A stretch of DNA of 64,000 bases from Streptomyces microflavus (GCF_014650075.1 NZ_BMUG01000001.1:944710-1008709), one strand, 5' to 3'. Positions 10,835-19,675 are shown, counted from the first letter of the stretch. Made by a program: numbers and translations. The notes: generated by a model from the letters alone, not told the origin.

Positions 10835-11539
10835 ATGCGTCCTTTCAGCGCCCGTGCCACGCAGCCGACCCGCGCCGAGCGCGTCCGGTCGATCCTCGTC
10901 GTCGCCCACTCGATGACGGTGGTGAGCGACGGGGTGCAGACCGAAGTCCGCCGCCTGGACGGCACGGGGGCGATGGGCCACATCCACCTGCACGCCCCCA
11001 CCGAGGGCGGCCACGCCCCGGCCGGCGACCGGGTCCCGGCCCGCCTGGAGTTCACGGACATCGCCCCCACCCCCGTACGGGAGCGGCTGCGCGCCCGGGT
11101 CACGGTGACCGGGCTGCTGGCGGCCCCGTACAGCACGGACACCGAGAGCTCCACCTGCATGGAGTTCGGCCAGGCGGTCCTGGAGGACGCCGAGGGCCGC
11201 ACGTTCATCACGCTCGAAGAGCTGGAGCAGACGGAGACCGACCCGGTCGCCGCGTGCGAGGCGGGCATGCTGACGCACCTGATCGACGACCACAGCGAGC
11301 TCGTGCCCCTGCTGCTGCGCCTCGTCCGCCCCCACCCGGACCGGGGCATGGTGCGGGCCGTGCCCCTGGCCATGGACCGCTACGGGGTGACCCTGCGCCT
11401 CGAATACCCGCGCACCCACCGCGACGTACGGCTGCCGTTCCCGAAGCCCGTGACCGAGATCGACCAGGCGGGCCCGCAGATCCACGCCCTCCTGGCCGCC
11501 GCCCGCCGCGTCTCCCACCGCAACGGGCTTCCCGCCTAA
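10835..11539 (+). CDS. DUF2470 protein, iron-regulated (haem/iron-use family)
   Basis: A 234-aa cytoplasmic protein. The C-terminal part (about 145-230, 'CEAGMLTHLIDDHSELVPLLLRLV' then 'AVPLAMDRYGVTLRL' and a terminal helix) fits DUF2470, the domain that follows the split-barrel fold in HugZ-type haem-utilisation proteins. The N-terminal part resembles the pyridoxamine-phosphate-oxidase-like barrel only weakly. ATG at 10835 follows TGGAGAA. The iron box upstream supports a role in haem or iron handling. The stop overlaps the stop of the convergent TetR gene by 3 nt. Confidence 0.8.
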   Translation: MRPFSARATQPTRAERVRSILVVAHSMTVVSDGVQTEVRRLDGTGAMGHIHLHAPTEGGHAPAGDRVPARLEFTDIAPTPVRERLRARVTVTGLLAAPYSTDTESSTCMEFGQAVLEDAEGRTFITLEELEQTETDPVAACEAGMLTHLIDDHSELVPLLLRLVRPHPDRGMVRAVPLAMDRYGVTLRLEYPRTHRDVRLPFPKPVTEIDQAGPQIHALLAAARRVSHRNGLPA

Positions 11540-12273
11540 GGGGTGTTGCCGCTCGGCAGCCGCTGCGCGGGTACGGCCGGTGCGGCGGGTGCCAGCGCGG
11601 CGAGCCGGGCCAGCAGGTCCCCGAACGGGCCCTCCGCCGGCTCCTGGGAGAGCGCCCGCAGCACGATGCCCGCCATCTCCTGGTCGTACGCGGCACTGAC
11701 GGCGGCCAGCGCGGCGAAGTCGTGCACCAGCTGCATCTCCAGCTCCGCGCGCGGGATGCGCCGCCCGTCCAGCCAGATCAGCGCGGTCGACTCGGCGAGC
11801 GAGACCCAGGAGCGGACCACCAACTCAAGGCGCGCGGGCGGGACTTCCACCCCGAGATGCGTGATGATCTGCTCGTACGCGGCCTGCCGCACCCCGTCGA
11901 TCATGGCGTTGGCCGTCGAGGAGCCGACGGCCGGTCCGCCGCGCATCAGCGCCGAGAAGCCGGGGCCGTGCTCGTCGACGAAGTCGAAGAACCGCCCCAT
12001 GACCCGCAACAGCCGTGCCCCCAGGGGCCCTTCGAGTGGTTCCAGGAAGCGGGCGGCCAGCTCGTCGGCGGCTCGCCGCAGCGCGGCCTCGTACAGGCTC
12101 TGCTTCCCCGGGAAGTAGTGGTAGACCAGCGGCCGTGAGATGCCCGCGGCGGCGGCGATCTCGTCGATCGACACATCCTCGGGGGAGCGCCGGCTGAACA
12201 AGTCCAGCGCGACGCCGATCAGTTGCTGCCTGCGCTCGTCGACGCCCATCCTGCGCCGTACCCCGGTCGTCAT
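11536..12273 (-). CDS. TetR-family regulator
   Basis: A 245-aa regulator with an N-terminal TetR helix-turn-helix: 'RRQQLIGVALDLFSRRSPEDVSIDEIAAAAGISRPLVYHYFPGKQSLYEAAL' is a textbook match over residues 13-65. The C-terminal half is the ligand-binding helical domain. It is the last gene of a leftward group, 35 nt after the 2Fe-2S reductase, which follows the metal-dependent hydrolase. It likely represses that group through the GTCA-n6-TGAC palindrome over the first gene's start. The inducer is unknown; TetR regulators beside such oxygenase-linked sets often sense acyl compounds. Confidence 0.85.
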   Translation of the reverse strand: MTTGVRRRMGVDERRQQLIGVALDLFSRRSPEDVSIDEIAAAAGISRPLVYHYFPGKQSLYEAALRRAADELAARFLEPLEGPLGARLLRVMGRFFDFVDEHGPGFSALMRGGPAVGSSTANAMIDGVRQAAYEQIITHLGVEVPPARLELVVRSWVSLAESTALIWLDGRRIPRAELEMQLVHDFAALAAVSAAYDQEMAGIVLRALSQEPAEGPFGDLLARLAALAPAAPAVPAQRLPSGNTP

Positions 12274-12308
12274 CCGGACAGCTTAACCGGGGCACGCGTC
12301 GGCATCGC

Positions 12309-13385
12309 CTAAAGGTCCAGCACGAGACGCCCGCCCCGGCAGCGCGAGACGCAGATCAGCATGGAGTCGCCGCGCTCGTCGTCGGTCAGCAGCTCGTCCC
12401 GGTGGTCGATCTCGCCCTCCAGGACCCGCTGTTGGCAGGTCCCGCAGAACCCCTGCTCGCAGGAGTACGCGACATGGGGCAGCTCCGCGCGGACGGCGGC
12501 CAGCACCGACTGCCCGGCAGCGACCTGCACGGTCCGGCCGCTGCGGTGCAGCTCCACCTCGAAGGCCCCGGAGTCCGCCACATCGGTGCTCGCGGCGGAG
12601 AACCGCTCCAGGTGCAGGGTGCAGCCCTCGGGGAGTGCGGCGGTGACGGCGTCCATCAGGGGCTCGGGCCCGCAGCAGTAGACGGCCGTGCCGGGGGCGA
12701 TGTCCGCCAGCACGGCGGCGGTGTCCGGGTGACCCGCCTCGTCCTGCGCGACCACGGTGACCCGGCCGTCCTCGGCGCCGAGCTTCTCGATCTCGTCCAG
12801 GAACGGCATCGACCTCCGGGACCGGCCCCCGTACAGCAGCCGCCAGTCCGCTCCCCGGGCGGCCAGCGAGCGGAGCATCGGCAGGACCGGGGTGATGCCG
12901 ATCCCGCCCGCGACGAAGACGTACGCCTCCGCCTCCACCAGTGGGAACCGGTTGCGCGGCCCGCGCACCTCGATCTCCTCGCCCTCCTGGAGCTGCTCGT
13001 GCACCTCCCGCGAGCCGCCCCGGCCGCCCTCCACCAGCCGGGTCGCGACCGTGTACGTACCGGGGTCGTCCGGATCGCCGCAGAGCGAGTACTGCCGCAC
13101 CAGGCCGGACGGCAGCACCAGATCCAGATGCGCCCCGGGCTGCCAGCGCGGCAACTGCGCACCCTCAAGGCGGAGTTGTACGACCCCGTCGGCGATCGGA
13201 ACCCGCTCGGTGATCAGCAGCCGCCGGATGGTGGTCGGCCGCCGCCGGGAGTGCCCGGACACCGGCTCCGCCAGGGCGGGCATCGGCCACAGCGGGGACC
13301 GGGCGATACGGCGTTTAAGGGCCCGCCGGGTGAGCAGGGCGGCACCGGAGACCAGCACGACGGTACGCAGACGGGGCAGGGCCAT
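12309..13385 (-). CDS. Ferredoxin-NAD(P)H reductase with C-terminal [2Fe-2S] domain
   Basis: A 358-aa electron-transfer protein of the phthalate/vanillate oxygenase reductase type. A hydrophobic N-terminus (LRTVVLVSGAALL) precedes an FAD/FMN-binding barrel ('GAHLDLVLPSGLVRQYSLCGDP' near 80-100) and an NAD-binding half ('VFVAGGIGITPVLPML' near 155). The plant-type ferredoxin domain has 'SCEQGFCGTCQQRVL' with the C-x4-C-x2-C spacing and the fourth Cys in 'MLICVSRC'. It starts 3 nt after the preceding gene's stop, so the two are translationally linked. It probably feeds electrons to that gene's metal centre or to an oxygenase or desaturase elsewhere. Confidence 0.9.
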   Translation of the reverse strand: MALPRLRTVVLVSGAALLTRRALKRRIARSPLWPMPALAEPVSGHSRRRPTTIRRLLITERVPIADGVVQLRLEGAQLPRWQPGAHLDLVLPSGLVRQYSLCGDPDDPGTYTVATRLVEGGRGGSREVHEQLQEGEEIEVRGPRNRFPLVEAEAYVFVAGGIGITPVLPMLRSLAARGADWRLLYGGRSRRSMPFLDEIEKLGAEDGRVTVVAQDEAGHPDTAAVLADIAPGTAVYCCGPEPLMDAVTAALPEGCTLHLERFSAASTDVADSGAFEVELHRSGRTVQVAAGQSVLAAVRAELPHVAYSCEQGFCGTCQQRVLEGEIDHRDELLTDDERGDSMLICVSRCRGGRLVLDL

Positions 13386-13388
13386 GGG

Positions 13389-14294
13389 TCAGGACGTTCC
13401 CGTCGTACGGGCCTCGGCGGCGAGCGCCGCGGGCGAGTGGGCGAGGTAGTCGACGGCCTGGGCCGTGCTGCCCTCCTGCGAGGGGTGGTACGACCGGCTG
13501 AGATAGCTGGGGATGGACCGCAGGATCGCGCCCGTGGTCGGCAGCGTCCCCTGCTTGCCGCTGGCGTGGAACGCCTTGAACGAGGCCTTGCCGTCCAGCA
13601 GGCTCGGATCGTTCTCCATGAAGAACCGGGTCCCGCGCTGCCAGAGGAAGACCAGCGCCGAGAAGGCCGCCGCCCAGGTCCGCACCCGCCTGCGGTAGCC
13701 GCCGTCGACATGCATGAACACCTCGAACGCCACCGACCGGTGCTCCACCTCCTCCGCGCCGTGCCAGCGCAGCAGGTCCAGCATGGTCGGATCCGCGCCC
13801 TTGCGGTCCAGCGCCTCGGCGTTGAGGATCCAGTCCCCGAGGAAGGCGGTGTAGTGCTCGATCGCCGCGATCGTCGCCACCCGCTCCATCAGCCACCACT
13901 TCGACGCCCGCCCCGGCGGCAGCGTCCGGTCACCGAGCAGCTTCTCGAAGAACCAGTCGACCTGCGCGGTGTACGGGGTCGGGTCCAGGCCCAACTCCCG
14001 CAGGTGCGGCAGCACATCGTCATGGGCCTGCGAGTGCACGGCCTCCTGGCCGATGAACCCGATGACGTCCTCGCGGAGCTGCTCGTCGTGGATGTACGGG
14101 AGGACCTGCCGGTACACATGGATGAACCAGCGCTCCCCGGCCGGGAGCAGCAGATGGAGCACGTTGATGGTGTGCGTGGTGAACGGGTCGCCCGGCACCC
14201 AGTGCAGGGGGGTCTTCTCCCAGGCGAAGGAGACCTTGCGGGCCTTGAGCGGCGTCCGCTCCGACGCGACCGCCGCTGGCTGCGTGTTAGACAT
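13389..14294 (-). CDS. Metal-dependent hydrolase family protein (PF10118-like)
   Basis: A 301-aa protein matching the 'predicted metal-dependent hydrolase' family. Its helical core is rich in putative metal ligands: 'HTINVLHLLLPAGERWFIHVYR', 'FIGQEAVHSQAHDDVL', 'IEHYTAFLGDWIL' and 'WHGAEEVEHRSVAFEVF'. The spaced E/H pairs (E-x6-H, E-x2-H) resemble di-iron helical bundles, so an oxidase or hydroxylase role is as plausible as hydrolysis. That idea is strengthened by the 2Fe-2S reductase encoded 3 nt downstream. It is the first gene of the operon. Start at ATG 14294 with TACATT six nt upstream, so the message is probably leaderless. Confidence 0.85.
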   Translation of the reverse strand: MSNTQPAAVASERTPLKARKVSFAWEKTPLHWVPGDPFTTHTINVLHLLLPAGERWFIHVYRQVLPYIHDEQLREDVIGFIGQEAVHSQAHDDVLPHLRELGLDPTPYTAQVDWFFEKLLGDRTLPPGRASKWWLMERVATIAAIEHYTAFLGDWILNAEALDRKGADPTMLDLLRWHGAEEVEHRSVAFEVFMHVDGGYRRRVRTWAAAFSALVFLWQRGTRFFMENDPSLLDGKASFKAFHASGKQGTLPTTGAILRSIPSYLSRSYHPSQEGSTAQAVDYLAHSPAALAAEARTTGTS

Positions 14295-14297
14295 GGT

Positions 14298-14311
14298 GTC
14301 AATGTACTGAC
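14298..14311 (-). promoter_or_regulatory. GTCA-n6-TGAC palindrome overlapping a leaderless promoter
   Basis: GTCAATGTACTGAC lies 4 nt before the start of the metal-dependent hydrolase gene. On the minus strand it contains TACATT, a TAnnnT -10 box six nt from the ATG. A palindrome over the -10 box suits repression by the TetR protein encoded at the end of the operon. Confidence 0.5.
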
Positions 14312-14388
14312 GGGTACCCGGGGGGACCAGAGGCGTGCACGGATTTCCCGCCGGCGGTACGGGAGGGGGGCCGGGCCATCATGGAGGG

Positions 14389-15156
14389 ATGACGACGAAC
14401 TCCGACCGGGCCCGCTCGTTCGACGCGGTGGCCGCCTCCTACGCCGCCAACCGCCCCTCCTATCCGCCCGCCCTGCTCGACGCGATCGAGGAGCTGTCCG
14501 GCCGCCCCCTGGCCGGAGCGCGGGTCGCGGACGTCGGCGCCGGCACCGGCATCGCCACCGCCCTGCTGGACGGCCGGGGCGCCCGGGTCGCGGCGGTGGA
14601 GCCGGGCGACGGGATGGCCGCGCAGCTCCGCCGGGGCCTGCCGCACGTGCCGGTGGTCCGGGGCGACGGCAACCGGCTGCCGCTGCGGACCGGCTCGCTG
14701 GACCTGATCACGTACGCCCAGTCATGGCACTGGACCGACCCCGCCCGCTCGGTCCCCGAGGCGCGCCGCGTCCTGCGGCCCGGCGGGGCGCTCGCCCTGT
14801 GGTGGAACGACTCCGACCCGCGCGTGGAGTGGATCGGCGACCAGCGGCGCCGGGTGCTGGACACCTTCGGCGAGGGCCAGGAGGACCACCACGTGGCGGC
14901 CTACGACGCCGACGCCCGGCTCCGGGCCGAGCTCCCCGCCGGGGTCGACTTCCGTACCCGGCAGGTCGAGTGGAGCCGGGAGGTGCCCCTCGACGTCCAC
15001 CTCGCCAACCTCGCCAGCCACTCCGTCTTCCTGGTCGCGGACCGGGCGGTGGCCGAGGACGTCCTGGAGCGGGAACGGGCCCTGCTCGCCCACGCCTTCC
15101 CCGGCGGCACGGTCCGCGAGGCCTATGTCACGAGCCTGGCCGTCGCCCGTACCTGA
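14389..15156 (+). CDS. Class I SAM-dependent methyltransferase
   Basis: A 255-aa protein with the SAM-binding motif 'VADVGAGTGIATALLDGRGARVAAVEPG' (about 45-72), 'GDGNRLPLRTGSLDLITYAQSWHWTD' and 'EARRVLRPGGALALWWND'. This is the UbiE/SmtA-like Methyltransf_11 type. Start is ATG 14389, which gives the canonical N-terminus 'RARSFDAVAASYAANRPSYPP'; the possible upstream start at 14335 would add a low-complexity Gly tail. It is transcribed divergently from the hydrolase operon. Substrate cannot be told from sequence. Confidence 0.88.
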   Translation: MTTNSDRARSFDAVAASYAANRPSYPPALLDAIEELSGRPLAGARVADVGAGTGIATALLDGRGARVAAVEPGDGMAAQLRRGLPHVPVVRGDGNRLPLRTGSLDLITYAQSWHWTDPARSVPEARRVLRPGGALALWWNDSDPRVEWIGDQRRRVLDTFGEGQEDHHVAAYDADARLRAELPAGVDFRTRQVEWSREVPLDVHLANLASHSVFLVADRAVAEDVLERERALLAHAFPGGTVREAYVTSLAVART

Positions 15157-15183
15157 GACCGGTTTTGGGTGCAGGATGGGCCG

Positions 15184-15681
15184 ATGGCGACAGAACCGGA
15201 ATGGCGATTCGGAGCCGGCCCCCGGGCCGCGGGCACCCTCCTGGCAGCGCTGCTGCTTCTGACCGGGTGCAGCGCGGACGGCAAACAGAACACGGCCGAC
15301 GGCGCCGGGAACGACCGTCCCTCGGCGCCGCCGACCGCGACGGGAACCCTGGAGCAGCTGGCCGAGAAGGCCGGCTGCGACCCCAACGTACAGACCGATG
15401 CCCAGGAGCTCCGGCAGGCCAACTGCAGGACATCGACCGGGCGTTACGTGCTGACCACCTTCGCCACCGACCGCGGCCAGCGCGAGTGGATCAACGAGGC
15501 CAACGATTACGGCGGCTCGTACCTCGTGGGCCGGCGCTGGGTCGCCGTCGGTGACGCGAAGGTGGTCGCGGCGCTGCGCGGCCGGCTCGGGGGGACGGTG
15601 GAGACCGCCTCGCCGCACCACTCGGGGGAGAGCGGTGATGGGGGGAGCGAGGAAGGGCACTCCGGTCACCACGGGAGCTGA
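15184..15681 (+). CDS. Small secreted lipoprotein, function unknown
   Basis: A 165-aa protein. Its N-terminus has a hydrophobic stretch ending in a lipobox (LLLLTGC), so it should be lipidated and anchored outside the membrane. The mature part has two conserved-looking Cys ('AGCDPNVQ' and 'ANCRTSTGRYVLTTFATDRGQREWINEAN') and 'GGSYLVGRRWVAVGDAKVV', and ends in a His/Ser/Gly tail. ATG 15184 has AGGA 7 nt upstream. It follows the methyltransferase by 27 nt and may be co-transcribed. I do not recognise a functional family. Confidence 0.75.
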   Translation: MATEPEWRFGAGPRAAGTLLAALLLLTGCSADGKQNTADGAGNDRPSAPPTATGTLEQLAEKAGCDPNVQTDAQELRQANCRTSTGRYVLTTFATDRGQREWINEANDYGGSYLVGRRWVAVGDAKVVAALRGRLGGTVETASPHHSGESGDGGSEEGHSGHHGS

Positions 15682-15710
15682 CCGCGCAGGTCGAGGGGGA
15701 CGGGCGTTAC

Positions 15711-15750
15711 GGGGGCCGGTGCCGGTGCCGAATCACCGGCACCGGCCCCC
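15711..15750. terminator. Bidirectional terminator, 17-bp perfect stem
   Basis: 15711-15727 pairs perfectly with 15734-15750 around a 6-nt loop. It sits between two convergent genes and can serve both. Confidence 0.85.
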
Positions 15751-15782
15751 TCGGCGTCATATGGTCCGGTCCCAGTGCCGGA

Positions 15783-17378
15783 TCAGCGGCACCGGCGCCC
15801 GTCGTTGATGCACCGCACCACCTTCTTCATCAGCTGCTTGTCGAAGACGTTGATGAAGTCACCGTGGTCGGTGATCGGCTTGTGCAGCTGCTCGGGGAAG
15901 GAGTCGACGGCGAAGCCGGGCCCCGGCGGCACGTCGTACACGATCCGCTGGACCAGCTGCGGAACCGCCCGGAACCCGTTCGGGCAACGGCCGTCGGACT
16001 GCGCGAACGCCACATGGGTGCGGTGGTTGGCGCTGTCGGTGTTCTGCCCGTCCCAGCAGTTCTGGAAGGCGAACGTACGGACCACCTGGCTGCCCTCCGG
16101 GCAGATCGGGTACTTGTCCTTCAGCTGCCGGTTCTCGAAGCCGGTGCAGCTCCAGGAGGCGTTGGCGTTGGCGTCGCCGTTGGTGAACGCCTTCGCGTCC
16201 CCGGTGATGATCCGCAGGAAGCGCGGCATCGCGGTGACCTTGCCGACGGGGGAGCCGACGAACTTCAGGGTCACCTGGGACGGGGTCTGGATCTCGCCGG
16301 TGTTCTGGTCCTTGCCGCCGCCGTCGGCGTTGACGTCGTCCTCGTCCTGTCCGTTCTGCAGGCGCAGCACGGGCCAGTAGTAGGTCGACCGGTCGCCCTG
16401 GTTTCGGCAGGTGGTGGCGCCGTTGGCCAGATCGTCGTCGCTGGCGAAGGCGTCGTTGGCCTGGTTGCCGATGTAGTCGTGCATGTGGTGCGCGCCGTTG
16501 CTCACGCCGGGCGCGACGATGACGTTGTCCGGGTTGAACTTCCCGTTCTCGTTACGGCCGCAGTCGGTGGTGAAGGTGCCCCGCGAGGAGCCGCGCCGCT
16601 GACGGGGGCGGTCGACGTTGGGCTGGACGGACTGGATGTCGACAAAGTCGGACGCCTCGGGGCCGTTGCCGCCCTGGCCCTGGTCCTGGCCGTCGCCCGG
16701 GTCCTGACCATTGCCCTGGTCATCACCCTGGCCTTGGTCGTCTCCTTGGCCTTGGTTGTCGCCCTGGCCCTGGTCATCGCCCTGGCCCTGATTCTGGCCC
16801 TGGTCCTGACCCTGGCCGTCGTCCTGGCCGCCGTTGCCACCGCCGTTGCCGCCGTCACCCGTGTCGCCGCCGTTGCCGGGGGCGCTGTCGTCGGCGCGCA
16901 GACTGCACCCGGCGAGGCCTTCGATCCCCGTCGGACGCTGCCCGACGCGCTCGATCGCGGTGCCGATGCGGTCGAGACTCGCCGTCCGCTTGTTCCGCAA
17001 CGGGCCGAGCACGGCGTTCTCGGCGAGCCCGGGGTCCTGGGATATCTGCTCCTTCCGGTCGGCGAACTGCTGGTAGGCATCGGTGATCTGGGTATCCATC
17101 GCGGCGAGTTCGCGGTCGACCTCGGGGCGTGCCTGTTCGGGCACGTCGGGCAGTTCGTTACCGGCATCGGGACAGTCGATGGTGGACATCTGGCGACCCA
17201 CGCTCTGGGTGCGGGTGGGTGGCGAACCGGACGGCCCTTCCCCCGCGGAGGCGTAGACATTGACCGCCACCAGCCCGCCCCCGCCCAGGATCAGGGCGGC
17301 GGAGGCGGCTATGGCCCGATTGGCCAGGCTGGAGCGTTTCTTGCGGGACGTACGGGGTGTACGTGCTGTGTGTCGCAT
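15783..17378 (-). CDS. Secreted DUF1996 protein with Gln/Asp/Gly-rich linker
   Basis: Start ATG 17378 has GAGGAG 5 nt upstream; a longer frame to 17417 lacks a site. About 531 aa. A basic N-terminus ([12 protein letters not shown]) and hydrophobic segment ([24 protein letters not shown]) give a signal peptide or anchor. A helical region (about 70-170) is followed by a low-complexity linker of repeated GQGDDQ units (about 180-238). The C-terminal DUF1996 domain has '[21 protein letters not shown]', 'YYWPVLRLQ' and '[23 protein letters not shown]'. The role of DUF1996 proteins is not established; secretion and a cell-wall or carbohydrate role are likely. Confidence 0.88.
   Translation of the reverse strand: MRHTARTPRTSRKKRSSLANRAIAASAALILGGGGLVAVNVYASAGEGPSGSPPTRTQSVGRQMSTIDCPDAGNELPDVPEQARPEVDRELAAMDTQITDAYQQFADRKEQISQDPGLAENAVLGPLRNKRTASLDRIGTAIERVGQRPTGIEGLAGCSLRADDSAPGNGGDTGDGGNGGGNGGQDDGQGQDQGQNQGQGDDQGQGDNQGQGDDQGQGDDQGNGQDPGDGQDQGQGGNGPEASDFVDIQSVQPNVDRPRQRRGSSRGTFTTDCGRNENGKFNPDNVIVAPGVSNGAHHMHDYIGNQANDAFASDDDLANGATTCRNQGDRSTYYWPVLRLQNGQDEDDVNADGGGKDQNTGEIQTPSQVTLKFVGSPVGKVTAMPRFLRIITGDAKAFTNGDANANASWSCTGFENRQLKDKYPICPEGSQVVRTFAFQNCWDGQNTDSANHRTHVAFAQSDGRCPNGFRAVPQLVQRIVYDVPPGPGFAVDSFPEQLHKPITDHGDFINVFDKQLMKKVVRCINDGRRCR
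16664..16838. repeat. Degenerate short tandem repeats encoding a GQGDDQ linker
   Basis: Imperfect 6- to 18-bp repeats of CCTGGTC and CCTGGCC type, in frame, encode the Gln/Gly/Asp-rich linker of the DUF1996 protein. The length is likely to vary between strains by slippage. Confidence 0.8.
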
Positions 17379-17535
17379 GGGACTCCTCTGCTTCGAGGGA
17401 GAAGCGTGACGTCCCATACGCGTGGACCCGGCAGCCCGTTCAGCTCCCCGGCCGATTCGTGGGAAGCTCCAGCAGGAAAGTGGCCCGAATGCTCAACTGC
17501 CGTACGAACAAGACCAATACGGCATCAATGGGTGA

Positions 17536-18183
17536 TCAGCCGTGGTCCAGGTACGCGAGCACCGCGAGGACGCGGCGGTTGTCGTCGTCCGAGGGCGGCA
17601 GGCCGAGCTTCCCGAAGATGTTCGAGGTGTGCTTGGCCACCGCCCGTTCCGTGATCACCAGCTGCGCGGCGATGGCGGTGTTGGAACGGCCCTGGGCCAC
17701 CAGCTCCATCACCTCCCGCTCGCGCGGGGTGAGGCCCCCCATCGGCTTGTCCTGCGAACGCCGCGACAGGAGCTGGGAGATCACCTGCGGGTCCATCGCC
17801 GTGCCGCCCGCCGCCACCCGCCGTACGGCGTCGATGAACTGGTCGGCGTCGAAGACCCGGTCCTTGAGCAGATAGCCGATGCCCCCGTCGCCGTCGGCCA
17901 GCAGCTCCCGTGCGTACAGCTGCTCCACATGCTGGGAGAGCACCAGCACCGGCAGCCCCGGCCGCGCCCGCCGGGCGGCCAGGGCGCACTGCAGCCCCTC
18001 GTCCGTGTGGGACGGCGGGAGCCGTACGTCGACGACCGCGACATCCGGCTCCAGCTCGGCCAGGGCCTTGCTCAGTTCGGGCCCGGTCTCCACCGCCGCG
18101 GCGATCTCGAACCCGTACGCCTCCAGCATGCGCACCAGCCCGTCACGCAGCAGGAAGAGGTCTTCGGCTAGGACAACGCGCAA
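17536..18183 (-). CDS. NarL/LuxR-family response regulator
   Basis: A 215-aa regulator. The receiver domain has 'LAEDLFLLRDG', phospho-acceptor Asp in 'DVAVVDVRLPP' near 54, Ser in 'VLVLSQH' and Lys in 'LLKDRV'. The C-terminal LuxR-type HTH is 'LTPREREVMELVAQGRSNTAIAAQLVITERAVAKHTSNIFGKLGL'. The only good start is TTG at 18183, with GGAG 6 nt upstream. It lies inside the kinase gene, whose TAG stop is at 18168-18170, so the 16-nt overlap points to translational coupling. It pairs with the kinase and probably controls the divergent MMPL transporter and/or its own operon. Confidence 0.9.
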   Translation of the reverse strand: MRVVLAEDLFLLRDGLVRMLEAYGFEIAAAVETGPELSKALAELEPDVAVVDVRLPPSHTDEGLQCALAARRARPGLPVLVLSQHVEQLYARELLADGDGGIGYLLKDRVFDADQFIDAVRRVAAGGTAMDPQVISQLLSRRSQDKPMGGLTPREREVMELVAQGRSNTAIAAQLVITERAVAKHTSNIFGKLGLPPSDDDNRRVLAVLAYLDHG

Positions 18184-19436
18184 GGCAGCTCCATGGTGAC
18201 CATGGTGGGGCCGCCCGCAGGGCTGCTGACGGCCAGGACGCCGTCGAATGTACCGAGCCGCCGTTCGATTCCGCTCAGCCCGGAGCCCGATCCGATCCGC
18301 GCGCCGCCCCCGCCGTTGTCCGTCACGGAGATCCGGAGCATCCCCTCGCCGTGGTGCAGGTCCACCCAGATCCGGTCGCCGCCGGCGTGCTTCACCGCAT
18401 TGGTCAGGGCCTCGCTCACCGCGAAGTACGCCGCCGATTCCACCGACGCCTCCGCCCGCCCCGGCAGCTCCACCGTCACCTCCGTGGCGACCGGCAGCCG
18501 CAGCGCCAGCGCCTTCACCGCGTCGCCGAGACCCCGCTCGGCGAGGACCGGCGGGTGGATGCCCCGGACCAGGTCGCGCAGCTCGGTGAGCGCCTCCGCC
18601 GACGACTCCCGGGCCATGGCCAGCATCTTCTTCGCCTGCGCGGGGTCCTTCTCGATGAGCGCCTCGATCGTGCCCAGGTTCATCCCCATCGCGACCAGCC
18701 GCGCCTGCGCCCCGTCGTGCAGATCCCGCTCGATGCGCCGCAGCTCGGATGCGGCGGTGTCCACCGCCTCGTGCCGCGTCTCGGTGAGCCGGTCGACGCG
18801 CTGCGCCAGCGTCTGCTCCGGGGTCGGCGCCAGCAGCGGGCGGGCGATCAGGAAATGCAGCCGCAGCAGCGGCTCCGCGGCCTTCAGCCCGATCGCGAGG
18901 ATCACGACCCCCAGCGCCAGCGCGGCCAGGGCCGTCCCCTGGCTGTCCACGGGCACGAACCCGTACCAGTAGGGGTCGTTCCGGAACACGTGCCACAGCC
19001 CCGCCGCCAGGACGAGCCCCTCCACCGGGTAGATCAGCAGGGCGGCGGCCAGCATCGCCACGACCGGCCCGACCGTCATGTCCACCAGCAGCCACTGCAG
19101 GTCCCGCCAGGTCGCCGGATCCTTCAGCAGCAGCGTGGTCCGCTCCACCTGCCCGGTGACACCCCCGCGCAGGTCCGGCGGGAACGGGCGGTACGGGGCC
19201 GATATCCGCACACCGGACCAGTCGGCCGCCCAGAACCGCCGCTGATTGGCATGGCGGCGCACCGCCTGGAGCACCACCGGGGTGGTGAACACCCCGATGC
19301 CCAGCAGGACGAAGGCGATCGAGACCACCGCGAGGACGAACAGGACGATGGAGACGGCCAGCCCGTAGACCGACAGGACGAGTCCTCGTCCCGCCGCCAG
19401 CATCGGCGGCCGTATCCGTGGAGCGAGTGCGTTCAT
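18168..19436 (-). CDS. Sensor histidine kinase (HisKA_3) with membrane sensor domain
   Basis: Start ATG 19436 has AGAGGGA 5 nt upstream; 422 aa. The N-terminal half carries four hydrophobic segments in the pattern of the putative sensor domain PF13796, including 'LVLSVYGLAVSIVLFVLAVVSIAFVLLGIGVF' and 'LAALALGVVILAIGL'. The dimerisation/phospho-acceptor helix is 'ELRRIERDLHDGAQARLVAMGMNLG' with the phosphorylated His near 222. The ATPase shows 'ALTNAVKHAGGDRIWV', 'ISVTDNGGGG' and 'GSGLSGIERRLGTFDG'. The signal is unknown; kinases of this architecture beside RND/MMPL exporters often answer membrane stress or drugs. Confidence 0.92.
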   Translation of the reverse strand: MNALAPRIRPPMLAAGRGLVLSVYGLAVSIVLFVLAVVSIAFVLLGIGVFTTPVVLQAVRRHANQRRFWAADWSGVRISAPYRPFPPDLRGGVTGQVERTTLLLKDPATWRDLQWLLVDMTVGPVVAMLAAALLIYPVEGLVLAAGLWHVFRNDPYWYGFVPVDSQGTALAALALGVVILAIGLKAAEPLLRLHFLIARPLLAPTPEQTLAQRVDRLTETRHEAVDTAASELRRIERDLHDGAQARLVAMGMNLGTIEALIEKDPAQAKKMLAMARESSAEALTELRDLVRGIHPPVLAERGLGDAVKALALRLPVATEVTVELPGRAEASVESAAYFAVSEALTNAVKHAGGDRIWVDLHHGEGMLRISVTDNGGGGARIGSGSGLSGIERRLGTFDGVLAVSSPAGGPTMVTMELPCALS

Positions 19437-19532
19437 CGTCGTCCCTCTTCCCTGGCAGGACCCGGACCGGCCCCGCCACGGATCAAGTCTCGCCCCCGCC
19501 GGCCCTGTCGCGGCAGCCGGTACACCACCCAC

Positions 19533-19560
19533 CCGGGGGTGTAGCCAGCACCACCCCCGG
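19533..19560. promoter_or_regulatory. Inverted repeat in the kinase/MMPL intergenic region
   Basis: CCGGGGGTG (19533-19541) and CACCCCCGG (19552-19560) form a perfect 9-bp inverted repeat with a 10-nt spacer in the 239-nt gap between divergent genes. It is a candidate binding site for the adjacent NarL-type regulator. It could also be a chance GC-rich hairpin. Confidence 0.4.
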
Positions 19561-19675
19561 ACCTGGTCCCAGCCCCTGGTGAACGGGGGTTCCGACGGCT
19601 GGGGCGGACCGGCCCCGGTTCCTAGATTCGAAGCCTTCCGACGCTCAACTCATCCATCCCTGGGGGCGAATCCGC

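Noticed and set aside
12402..15554. 1050-aa plus-strand frame
   Set aside because: It crosses four real genes on both strands and has shadow composition (Arg/Pro/Gly-rich).
17536..19479. A single 647-aa kinase-regulator fusion
   Set aside because: The frame upstream of 18183 is the shadow of the kinase gene. The kinase is intact in another frame and stops at 18168.
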